This document shows positions 1-5,443 of a DNA stretch of 5,474 nt, one piece after another. Below the pieces are notes generated by a model. It saw only the letters and a list, made by a program, of their open reading frames with translations, was not told where the DNA came from and did not search any database. Each line of letters begins with the position of its first letter. Positions within the stretch are counted from its first letter, which is position 1. The stretch comes from Alphaproteobacteria bacterium. Its GTDB lineage: Bacteria; Pseudomonadota; Alphaproteobacteria; Rhodobacterales; Rhodobacteraceae. Position numbers and translations under genes: made by a program. The stretch is taken from the NCBI GenBank assembly GCA_030425945.1, contig JAUHZL010000217.1, positions 1 to 5,474 of the forward strand, written 5' to 3'.

Positions 1-10
1 TGGCAGGCAT
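1..10 (-). CDS. Possible start of a leftward gene, almost entirely outside the window
   Basis: On the minus strand an ATG lies at 10-8, preceded at 22-17 by a strong Shine-Dalgarno sequence (AAGGAG) with six bases between them. Only three codons (Met-Pro-Ala) are visible before the left edge, so nothing can be said about the product. Its position, about 90 bases beyond the point where the dprA-like frame breaks down, would fit the first gene of an inserted element such as an insertion sequence. That is inference only. The alternative is a chance match with no gene. Confidence 0.3.
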
Positions 11-36
11 CGGAAACTCCTTTGCCGGCCATGGAA

Positions 37-201
37 TCAGAGCGCGGGCGAGCTGGGAACCTCAGAAATCCCTAATGAGTCAGAAGCCAGCCCCTTTGGT
101 ATCAGTCGTCGGAAGGTGGCCGGACCGACCCGGCGCGACCGGATCAGGCGAAGCCAGTCGAGCGCCTCGGCCTCGGAAGCGGGCGGGGTCAGATCAGCCA
201 T
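37..201 (-). pseudogene. dprA: Truncated dprA: N-terminal fragment of the DNA-processing protein DprA
   Basis: DprA loads RecA onto incoming single-stranded DNA during natural transformation and is normally about 300-400 residues long with a Rossmann-like core. Here the minus-strand frame begins at ATG 201-199 behind a good ribosome binding site (GGAGGA, 213-208, six-base spacing) and is only 54 residues long. Residues 1-34 contain the segment LDWLRLIRSRRVGPATFRRL, which I recognise as the conserved start of rhodobacterial DprA. From about residue 35 (position 99 leftward) the sequence no longer resembles DprA, loses the strong G/C third-position bias, and stops at TGA 39-37. The Rossmann domain is absent. 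I infer an insertion or deletion breakpoint near 99-105; the rest of dprA may lie beyond the left edge or be lost. It sits in the same direction as tldD, about 200 bases downstream of it. Confidence 0.65.
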
Positions 202-221
202 GCGCGGTCCTCCGGAGGAAT

Positions 222-323
222 GGACCAGGCGGGCGGACCGGAGCCTCGATGTCTGAGGTGGTGCGAGGGTGGGTGGGGATCGACACGGAAGCCTGTGGTC
301 GTCCCGCCCGCCTGATCTGGTCC
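222..323. repeat. Long imperfect inverted repeat in the tldD-dprA intergenic region
   Basis: GGACCAG (222-228) is complementary to CTGGTCC (317-323), and the adjoining GCGGGCGG (229-236) is complementary to CCGCCCGC (304-311). This gives 15 base pairs interrupted by a five-base bulge (312-316), with a loop of 67 bases. In a dprA leader transcript the second arm would end eight bases before the dprA ribosome binding site (213-208), so a folded leader could influence translation. It could equally be a relic of a small mobile palindrome. No open frame with recognisable sequence overlaps it. Confidence 0.4.
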
Positions 324-342
324 CAGACTTGGCCTGACGAGG

Positions 343-357
343 TTAACGACAGGTAAA
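343..357. promoter_or_regulatory. CtrA-like site (TTAA-N7-TAAA), one mismatch from consensus
   Basis: TTAA at 343-346 and TAAA at 354-357 are separated by seven bases. The alphaproteobacterial response regulator CtrA binds TTAA-N7-TTAA, so this differs at one base. It is part of an imperfect palindrome beginning GGTTAAC and ending AAACC (341-359). It lies about 140 bases upstream of the dprA start. CtrA is reported to activate competence and gene transfer agent genes in Rhodobacter, which would suit dprA. A short motif of this kind is weak evidence on its own. Confidence 0.3.
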
Positions 358-362
358 CCAAA

Positions 363-376
363 ACGGGAAAATCCGT
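363..376 (-). terminator. Weak terminator-like hairpin after tldD
   Basis: ACGG (363-366) pairs with CCGT (373-376) around a six-base loop. Read on the minus strand, the hairpin is followed by TTTTGGTTT. It lies 25 bases past the tldD stop codon. The stem is only four or five base pairs, so termination is plausible but not convincing. Confidence 0.3.
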
Positions 377-401
377 GTCGAATGCAGCCGGAGCGTGTGC
401 C

Positions 402-1823
402 TCAGGCCGCCGACCCCCCGACGGTCAGCCCGCCGATCAGCAGCGTCGGCTGGCCCACGCCCACCGGGACCCACTGACCGTTCTTGCCGCAGGTGCCCAT
501 GCCGGGATCGAGCGCCATGTCGTTGCCGACTGCGCGGATCCTCTTCATCGCGGCCGGACCGTCGCCGATCAGCGTCGCGCCCTTGACCGGGGCGCCGATC
601 TTCCCGTTCTGCACGCGGTAGGCCTCGGTGCAGGAGAAGACGAACTTGCCGTTGGTGATGTCGACCTGCCCGCCGCCGAAGCCGACGGCCCAGATGCCGT
701 CCTTCACCTCGGCGAGGATCTCGTCCCGCGTCGCGGTGCCCGCCAGCATGTAGGTGTTGGTCATCCGCGGCATCGGCAGGTGCGCGTGGCTCTCGCGCCG
801 CCCGTTGCCGGTCGCGGGCACGCCCATCAGCCGGGCGTTCTGGCGGTCCTGCATGTAGCCGACCAGCACCCCGTCCTCGATCAGCACCGTCTTTTCCGAG
901 GGGGTGCCTTCGTCGTCCACGGTGATCGAGCCGCGCCGGTCGGGAATCGTGCCGTCGTCCAGCACCGTGACGCCCTTGGCCGCGACCTGCTGGCCGATCA
1001 GCCCGGCGAAGGCACTGGTGCCCTTGCGGTTGAAGTCGCCCTCCAGCCCGTGGCCCACCGCCTCGTGCAGCAGGATGCCGGGCCAGCCCGAGCCGAGCGC
1101 GACGTCGATCTGCCCGGCCGGGGCCGCCACCGCCTCGAGGTTGACCAGCGCGATCCGCAGCGCCTCGCGGGCCACGTCCTCCCAATGCGCGCGCGGCAGC
1201 AGGCTCGCCAGCCCGAAGCGCCCGCCGCCCCCTGCGCTGCCCGATTCCCGGCGGCCGTTCTGCTCGACGATGACCGAGACGTTCAGCCGCGTCATCGGCC
1301 GCACGTCGCGCACGAGGCCGCCCTCCGGGCGCAGGATCTCGACCTCCTGGATCGAGGCCGCCATCGACGCCGTGACCTGCACCACCCGGGGGTCGAGGGC
1401 GCGGGCAAAGGCATCGATCTCGCGCAGCGTGTCGATCTTCACCCCGAAGGCCGCGTCGGTCATCGGGTCGGCGTCCGTGTAGAGCCGCACGTTCGTCGCG
1501 CGCGGCGGCTCGGCCATCACGCCGCCGCCGTCGCCCACCGCCAGCCGCGCCGTCGCCGCCGCCCGGCGCAGCGCGGCCTCGCTGATCTCGGTGGAATGGG
1601 CATAGCCCACGGTTTCGCCGCGCACGGCGCGAAGGCCGAAGCCCTCCGCCGCGTCGTAGCTCGCGTTGCGGATGCGCCCGTCGTCGAGCACCAGCGATTC
1701 GGATCGCCGCCGCTCGAGGAACAGTTCGCCGTCGTCCGCCCCAGCCAGCGCGTCGCGCAGCACCCCGAGCACTGCGGCCTCGTCCAGGGCGGTCTCGAAG
1801 GGGCGAAAGGCAGCATCAGGCAT
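402..1823 (-). CDS. tldD: TldD, zinc metalloprotease (TldD/PmbA family)
   Basis: TldD forms a cytoplasmic complex with TldE (PmbA) that degrades unfolded peptides and, in some bacteria, processes microcin and antitoxin substrates. The 473-residue frame has the normal family length. The family metal-binding helix is present as HEAVGH (HExxxH; His253, Glu254, His258) followed by GLEGD. Glycine-rich segments typical of the family follow (for example GFGGGQVDITNGKF near 381-394), and the conserved C-terminal cysteine is Cys445 in GTCGKNGQ. There is no signal peptide or membrane segment. The start at 1823 is supported by AAGGA at 1837-1833, nine bases upstream. The gene is divergent from coxB across 167 bases, and an FNR-type box overlaps its ribosome binding region. 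The partner tldE is not in the window. The reading frame is intact and uses the same high-GC3 codons as its neighbours. Confidence 0.97.
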   Translation of the reverse strand: MPDAAFRPFETALDEAAVLGVLRDALAGADDGELFLERRRSESLVLDDGRIRNASYDAAEGFGLRAVRGETVGYAHSTEISEAALRRAAATARLAVGDGGGVMAEPPRATNVRLYTDADPMTDAAFGVKIDTLREIDAFARALDPRVVQVTASMAASIQEVEILRPEGGLVRDVRPMTRLNVSVIVEQNGRRESGSAGGGGRFGLASLLPRAHWEDVAREALRIALVNLEAVAAPAGQIDVALGSGWPGILLHEAVGHGLEGDFNRKGTSAFAGLIGQQVAAKGVTVLDDGTIPDRRGSITVDDEGTPSEKTVLIEDGVLVGYMQDRQNARLMGVPATGNGRRESHAHLPMPRMTNTYMLAGTATRDEILAEVKDGIWAVGFGGGQVDITNGKFVFSCTEAYRVQNGKIGAPVKGATLIGDGPAAMKRIRAVGNDMALDPGMGTCGKNGQWVPVGVGQPTLLIGGLTVGGSAA

Positions 1824-1835
1824 GAGGGCTCGTCC

Positions 1836-1849
1836 TTGATATGGGTCAA
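1836..1849. promoter_or_regulatory. FNR/FnrL-type binding site
   Basis: The sequence TTGATATGGGTCAA contains TTGA-N6-TCAA and differs at one base from the FNR consensus TTGAT-N4-ATCAA. Proteins of the FNR/CRP family (FnrL, FnrP, DnrD, NnrR) bind such sites in Rhodobacterales in response to oxygen or nitric oxide. It sits 12 bases upstream of the tldD start, partly over its Shine-Dalgarno sequence, and about 140 bases upstream of coxB. An oxygen-responsive effect on the low-affinity aa3 oxidase genes is a natural inference. Which promoter it acts on, and in which direction, cannot be told from sequence. Confidence 0.5.
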
Positions 1850-1893
1850 ATCGCGACGGAAGACCGCAGCCGATCTTCTTGTCTCCTGCAACC

Positions 1894-1899
1894 TAATAT
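1894..1899 (+). promoter_or_regulatory. Possible -10 element for the cox operon
   Basis: TAATAT is the best -10-like hexamer in the otherwise GC-rich divergent region and lies 91 bases upstream of the coxB start. No clear -35 hexamer stands at 16-18 bases upstream; the region around 1872-1880 reads GATCTTCTT. The assignment is therefore tentative. The FNR-type box would be centred about 60 bases upstream of the implied transcription start. Confidence 0.3.
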
Positions 1900-1955
1900 G
1901 GAAAGGACACGGCAGGACACAACGGCACGTCGGCCCTGCGGGGTCCGGCGGCATC

Positions 1956-1971
1956 GGCGGCCCAGGCCGCC
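1956..1971 (+). promoter_or_regulatory. GC-rich hairpin in the coxB leader
   Basis: GGCGGC (1956-1961) pairs with GCCGCC (1966-1971) around the loop CCAG, followed by TTTCGG. It ends 19 bases before the coxB start codon and immediately upstream of the GGACA repeats that provide the ribosome binding site. It might affect mRNA stability or ribosome access. With only three T residues after it, it is not a convincing terminator. GC-rich hairpins are common by chance in such DNA. Confidence 0.25.
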
Positions 1972-1975
1972 TTTC

Positions 1976-1990
1976 GGACAGGACAGGACA
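1976..1990 (+). repeat. Three tandem GGACA units abutting the coxB start, containing its ribosome binding site
   Basis: GGACA occurs three times without spacing and ends directly at the ATG. The junctions create AGGA at 1980-1983 (seven bases before the ATG) and again at 1985-1988 (two bases before). The first is a plausible Shine-Dalgarno position. Related AGGACAC copies occur further upstream around 1903-1920. Confidence 0.5.
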
Positions 1991-2866
1991 ATGGCTTTGA
2001 CGAACCGGTTTGCCGGGGCTCTTGCCTCGATCAGCGCGATGATGATGGCCGGGGTCGCCTCGGCGCAGGCGATCGGAGACCTCGAGATCGTCGGTGCGCC
2101 GCATGCGGGCGGCATCGGCTTCCAGCCCGCCGCGACCGAGCTGGCGCGCGATCTTCAGCGGCTTGACGGCATGATCCTCGTGATCATCACCGCGATCACC
2201 ATCTTCGTGACCGCGCTGATCCTCTGGTGCATCGTTCGCTACAACGCCCGGGTCAACAAGACCCCGGCGCGCTTCACCCACAACTCGCCGATCGAGGTCA
2301 CCTGGACCGTCGTTCCGATCCTGATCCTCGTCTTCATCGGCGCGTTCTCGCTGCCGGTGCTGTTCAAGCAGCAGGAGATCCCGGAAGGCGACATCGTGAT
2401 CAAGGCCACCGGCTACCAGTGGTACTGGGGGTACGAGTACCCGGCGGAAGACCTCGCCTTCGAGGCCTTCAAGCTGGAGCGTGACCAGCTCGAGGAGTAC
2501 GGCTACGCGCAGGAGGACTACCTGCTCGCCACCGACATGGCGATGGTGGTTCCGGTCAACAAGACCATCGTGGTGCAGGTCACCGCGGCCGACGTGATCC
2601 ACTCGTGGACCATCCCGGCCTTCGGCGTGAAGCAGGACGGCGTGCCCGGCCGCCTCGCCGAACTGTGGTTCAAGCCCGAGCGCGAAGGCGTCTACTTCGG
2701 CCAGTGCTCGGAACTCTGCGGCAAGGACCACGCGTACATGCCGATCACCGTGAAGGTCGTCTCGCAGGAGGCCTATGACGCCTGGGTTGCCGAGACCAAG
2801 GAGATGTTCGCCGGCGTCGCGCAGCCGCCCGGCTTCCGTGCAACCCGGCCCCACCGGAGAGACACC
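1991..2866 (+). CDS. coxB: Cytochrome c oxidase subunit II (CoxB/CtaC), without its own stop codon
   Basis: Subunit II of the aa3-type oxidase takes electrons from cytochrome c through its CuA centre and passes them to heme a in subunit I. Met1 at 1991 starts a signal peptide ending in VASA (predicted cut after residue 25, new N-terminus Gln as in Paracoccus). Two membrane spans follow, about 61-83 and 103-125, then the aromatic patch GYQWYW (141-146) and a periplasmic cupredoxin domain. All CuA ligands are present: His204, Cys239, Glu241, Cys243, His247 and Met250 (motif GQCSELCGKDHAYM). Similarity to the Paracoccus protein runs to about residue 275. The last 17 residues (arginine-rich, ending RPHRRDT) are unlike the usual tail, and no stop occurs before the ctaB ATG. 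The end given is therefore the last codon before ctaB; see the fused-frame entry. First gene of the oxidase operon. Confidence 0.95.
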
Positions 2867-3823
2867 ATGAGCGACGCCAGCTTCGACGCCCGCCCGCTGA
2901 CAGGACCCGGCGATGCCGAGTTCGGGGATTATGTCGCCCTGCTGAAGCCGCGCGTGATGTCGCTGGTCGTCTTTACCGCGCTTGTCGGCCTGCTGGTCGC
3001 GCCGGTGTCGCTGCACCCGATGGAAGGCTTCGCCGCGATCCTGTTCATCGCGATCGGGGCAGGGGCTTCGGGCGCGCTGAACATGTGGTGGGATGCCGAC
3101 ATCGACCGCGTGATGCGCCGCACGGCGAAGCGCCCGATCCCGGCCGGCAAGGTGACCCCGGACGAGGCGCTGGCGATCGGTCTCGCGCTGTCGGGCATGT
3201 CCGTCGTCATGCTGGGCCTCGCGACGAACTGGATCGCCGCCGCGCTGCTGGCGTTCACCATCTTCTTCTACGCCGTCGTCTACACGATGTGGCTCAAGCG
3301 CTGGACGCCGCAGAACATCGTCATCGGCGGGGCCGCCGGCGCCTTCCCTCCGATGATCGGCTGGGTGGCGGCGACCGGCAGCGTGTCGGTCGAGGCCCTG
3401 CTGATGTTCGGCCTGATCTTCATGTGGACGCCGCCGCATTTCTGGGCGCTCGCGCTGTTCATGAAGTCCGACTACCACGAGGCGAAGGTGCCCATGCTGA
3501 CCGTGACCCACGGCCGCAAGGTGACCCGGGCGCATATCCTCGCCTACACCGTCCTGCTGGTACCGGTGGCGCTGGGCCTCGCCCTGACGCCGGTCGCCGG
3601 TCCGGCCTACCTGGCGACGGCCGTGGTGCTGAACGCGGTCTTCCTGAAGGGCGCGGTCGACATCTGGCGCCGGACCGAGGCGCAGGCCGAGGCCGACAAC
3701 TATGCCACCGAGAAACGCGTATTCCGCTTCTCGCTGCTCTACCTCTTCCTGCACTTCGGTGTGCTGCTGCTCGAAGGACTTGCGTTCCGCTTCGGGCTCT
3801 GGGCCCCGCTGGGAGGCTTCTGA
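2867..3823 (+). CDS. ctaB: Heme O synthase (protoheme IX farnesyltransferase, CtaB/CyoE/Cox10)
   Basis: CtaB transfers a farnesyl group to heme B to give heme O, which CtaA then converts to heme A for the aa3 oxidase. The 318-residue protein has the family's normal length and about eight or nine hydrophobic spans of the UbiA fold. The prenyl diphosphate-binding motif is NMWWDADID (Asn72, Asp76, Asp80), followed by RRTAKRPIPAG. Further family signatures are TPQNIVIGGAAGAFPP (147-162), WTPPHFWALAL (187-197) and DYHEAKVPML (202-211). The start is chosen from GGAGAG at 2856-2861 with five bases to the ATG, and because the N-terminal tail into FGDYVALLKPRVMS is typical of rhodobacterial CtaB. Its frame is continuous with coxB upstream. 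The next gene starts two bases after its stop. Integral to the cytoplasmic membrane. Confidence 0.96.
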   Translation: MSDASFDARPLTGPGDAEFGDYVALLKPRVMSLVVFTALVGLLVAPVSLHPMEGFAAILFIAIGAGASGALNMWWDADIDRVMRRTAKRPIPAGKVTPDEALAIGLALSGMSVVMLGLATNWIAAALLAFTIFFYAVVYTMWLKRWTPQNIVIGGAAGAFPPMIGWVAATGSVSVEALLMFGLIFMWTPPHFWALALFMKSDYHEAKVPMLTVTHGRKVTRAHILAYTVLLVPVALGLALTPVAGPAYLATAVVLNAVFLKGAVDIWRRTEAQAEADNYATEKRVFRFSLLYLFLHFGVLLLEGLAFRFGLWAPLGGF

Positions 3824-3825
3824 TC

Positions 3826-4017
3826 ATGGCCTTCGGCAAGCCCCATGACCTGCACACCCGCCGCGCCGGCCGCAACATCGGCGTCGGCCTGAGCCTGATC
3901 GCGTTCATCGCGGTGATCTTCGGGCTGACCGTTGCCAAGATCAACACCTCCGGCCCGATCCAGGGCTACGACCACGCGCCCCGACCCGAACTTGCAGACC
4001 GTGTCAGGGAGAACTGA
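3826..4017 (+). CDS. Small single-span membrane protein of the cta operon (CoxF-like)
   Basis: This 63-residue protein starts at ATG 3826, two bases after the ctaB stop, with GGGAGG at 3811-3816 as ribosome binding site. It has a charged N-terminus containing HDLHTRRAGRN, one hydrophobic span at about residues 18-40 (GVGLSLIAFIAVIFGLTVAK), and a polar tail. Short proteins of this pattern sit between ctaB and ctaG in many alphaproteobacteria and are usually labelled CoxF or cytochrome c oxidase assembly protein; I recognise the pattern but cannot assign a biochemical role. The positive N-terminus suggests N-in, C-out. The tight spacing on both sides implies co-translation with ctaB and ctaG, so a part in assembling or stabilising the aa3 oxidase is likely by context. 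Too small for a catalytic domain. Confidence 0.85.
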   Translation: MAFGKPHDLHTRRAGRNIGVGLSLIAFIAVIFGLTVAKINTSGPIQGYDHAPRPELADRVREN

Positions 4018-4021
4018 ACGC

Positions 4022-4621
4022 ATGGCCGACACCAAAGACCGCCAGATGGACCCCAAGCTCGTGACCGCCGGCAAGCTGGTCGGCATCGTGCTGACGATGG
4101 GCGCGCTCGCCTGGGCCTCGGTGCCGTTCTACAACTGGTTCTGCCGGGTGACCGGCTACGGCGGCACCACCGCCGTGAGCGACGGCACCACGAAGGAAAT
4201 CCTCGACCGGACGATCCTCGTGCGCTTCGACGCCAACACCGAGCGCGGGATGCCCTGGACCTTCAAGCCGGTGGACCGCGAGATGACCGTCCGCATCGGC
4301 GAGACCGGCCTCGCGTTCTACGAGGCGACCAACCCGACCGACCGCGTCGTGGCCGGATCGGCGGCCTACAACGTCGCGCCCTACACGGCAGGCGGCTACT
4401 TCACCAAGATCGACTGCTTCTGCTTCACCGAACAGGTGCTGCAGCCGGGCGAGTCGGTGCTGATGCCGGTGACCTTCTACGTCGATCCCGAGATCGTCGA
4501 GGACGAGGACGCCAAGCACCTGAACCACATCACGCTCTCGTACACATTCTACGAGATCGACGTTCCCGAACGGCAGGCGGCTCTCTCGACCGACGCTCCG
4601 CCCGCCACTTCCAGCAACTGA
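4022..4621 (+). CDS. ctaG: Cytochrome c oxidase assembly protein CtaG (Cox11), copper delivery to CuB
   Basis: CtaG/Cox11 inserts copper into the CuB site of subunit I. The 199-residue protein has a short cytoplasmic N-terminus, one membrane span (about 17-36) and a periplasmic immunoglobulin-like domain. The copper-binding motif is CFCF (Cys132 and Cys134 in KIDCFCFTEQ). A third conserved cysteine, Cys41, follows the span in FCRVTGYGG, as in other Cox11 proteins. The conserved block PWTFKP (78-83) and the MPVTFYVDPEI segment (148-158) also match the family. The start is supported by AGGGAGA at 4006-4012, nine bases upstream, and the gene begins four bases after the preceding stop. An earlier in-frame ATG at 3932 lies inside the previous gene and lacks family similarity. 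Length and motifs are complete. Confidence 0.97.
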   Translation: MADTKDRQMDPKLVTAGKLVGIVLTMGALAWASVPFYNWFCRVTGYGGTTAVSDGTTKEILDRTILVRFDANTERGMPWTFKPVDREMTVRIGETGLAFYEATNPTDRVVAGSAAYNVAPYTAGGYFTKIDCFCFTEQVLQPGESVLMPVTFYVDPEIVEDEDAKHLNHITLSYTFYEIDVPERQAALSTDAPPATSSN

Positions 4622-4642
4622 CGACCGCCGAGGACCCTGCGC

Positions 4643-5443
4643 ATGGCCCACGCAAAGAACCACGACTACCACATCCTTCCGCCCTCGATCTGGCCGTTCA
4701 TCGGGGCCGTCGGGGCGTTCATCATGCTCTTCGGGGCCGTTCTGTGGATGCACGGCAGCGGTCCGTGGATGTTCCTCGCCGGTCTCGCCGCCGTGCTGGT
4801 GACGATGTTCGGCTGGTGGTCGGAAGTCGTCCGCGAGTCGGGCGTGGGCGATCACACCCCGGTCGTCCGCATCGGTCTGCGCTACGGCTTCATCCTGTTC
4901 ATCATGTCGGAAGTGATGTTCTTCGCGGCGTGGTTCTGGTCCTTCTTCAAGCACGCGCTCTACCCGATGGGCCCGGAAAGCCCGGCGGTCGATGGCGTCT
5001 TCCCGCCTGCGGGCGTCGAGCTGTTCGACCCGTGGCACCTGCCGCTGATGAACACCCTGATCCTGCTCTGCTCGGGCGCGGCGGCCACTTGGGCGCACCA
5101 CGCCCTCGTGCATGAGAACAACCGCAAGGACATGAAGAGCGGCCTGCTGCTGGCGGTGGCGCTCGGCATCCTCTTCACCTTCTTCCAGGGCTACGAGTAC
5201 CTGCACGCCGGTTTCGGCTTCGCGGGCAACATCTACGGCGCCAACTTCTTCATGGCGACCGGCTTCCACGGCGCGCACGTGATCATCGGGACCATCTGCT
5301 ACCTGCGGGTCCGCGCCGGCCACTTCACCCCGGAAAAGCACGTCGGTTTCGAGGCCGCGGCCTGGTACTGGCACTTCGTCGACGTGGTCTGGCTGTTCCT
5401 CTTCGCCTCGATCTACATCTGGGGCAGCGCGGGCGCTCTCTGA
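4643..5443 (+). CDS. ctaE: Cytochrome c oxidase subunit III (CtaE/CoxC)
   Basis: Subunit III is a core membrane subunit of the aa3 oxidase. It binds lipids, protects the enzyme from turnover inactivation and helps proton uptake into the D-channel. The 266-residue protein has the usual length and seven hydrophobic spans. The N-terminus HDYHILPPSIWPF, the segment MSEVMFFAAWFWSFF with the carboxylate Glu90 (the DCCD-reactive position of the family), FFQGYEY (180-186), GFHGAHVIIG (207-216) and WYWHFVDVVWLFLF (241-254) are all family signatures. GAGGA at 4630-4634, eight bases before the ATG, serves as ribosome binding site. It follows ctaG after 21 bases with no terminator between, so it is probably the last or a late gene of the same operon. 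Nothing is missing. Confidence 0.97.
   Translation: MAHAKNHDYHILPPSIWPFIGAVGAFIMLFGAVLWMHGSGPWMFLAGLAAVLVTMFGWWSEVVRESGVGDHTPVVRIGLRYGFILFIMSEVMFFAAWFWSFFKHALYPMGPESPAVDGVFPPAGVELFDPWHLPLMNTLILLCSGAAATWAHHALVHENNRKDMKSGLLLAVALGILFTFFQGYEYLHAGFGFAGNIYGANFFMATGFHGAHVIIGTICYLRVRAGHFTPEKHVGFEAAAWYWHFVDVVWLFLFASIYIWGSAGAL

Larger units (their letters stand above)
1991..3823 (+). other. Continuous open frame joining coxB to ctaB (610 codons)
   Basis: The distance from the coxB ATG (1991) to the ctaB ATG (2867) is 876 bases, exactly 292 codons, with no stop between them. The frame then continues to the ctaB stop at 3821-3823. Read literally this encodes a 610-residue subunit II-heme O synthase fusion. 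Subunit II has its C-terminus in the periplasm, whereas UbiA-type prenyltransferases such as CtaB start in the cytoplasm, and no extra membrane span is present in the join. The ctaB start also has its own ribosome binding site. Separate products or an indel in coxB therefore look likelier than a working fusion, but the sequence as given does encode one. Confidence 0.6.

Noticed and set aside
75..356. Plus-strand frame of 93 codons over the tldD-dprA spacer
   Set aside because: Low-complexity Arg/Gly/Pro-rich translation, no ribosome binding site, and it overlaps the recognisable DprA N-terminus on the opposite strand.
1841..1990. Upstream in-frame start at 1841 extending coxB by 50 residues
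   Set aside because: It would put an arginine-rich stretch before a good signal peptide. The ATG at 1991 has a Shine-Dalgarno sequence and matches the family N-terminus, and the 1841 ATG lies inside the FNR-type box.
375..2000. Long plus-strand frame of 541 codons opposite tldD
   Set aside because: His/Arg/Ala-rich translation typical of the antisense of a high-GC gene; tldD on the other strand has full family motifs.
1517..3754. 745-codon minus-strand frame opposite coxB and ctaB
   Set aside because: Composition is dominated by Arg, His, Asp and Gly with no domain pattern. It is a GC-bias shadow of genes with complete active sites.
3085..3825. Upstream in-frame extension of the small membrane protein through ctaB
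   Set aside because: The translated extension is an out-of-frame reading of ctaB with no hydrophobic pattern. The ATG at 3826 has a clear ribosome binding site.
4004..5374. 456-codon minus-strand frame opposite ctaG and ctaE
   Set aside because: Same antisense shadow pattern, with no recognisable motif and no ribosome binding site context.
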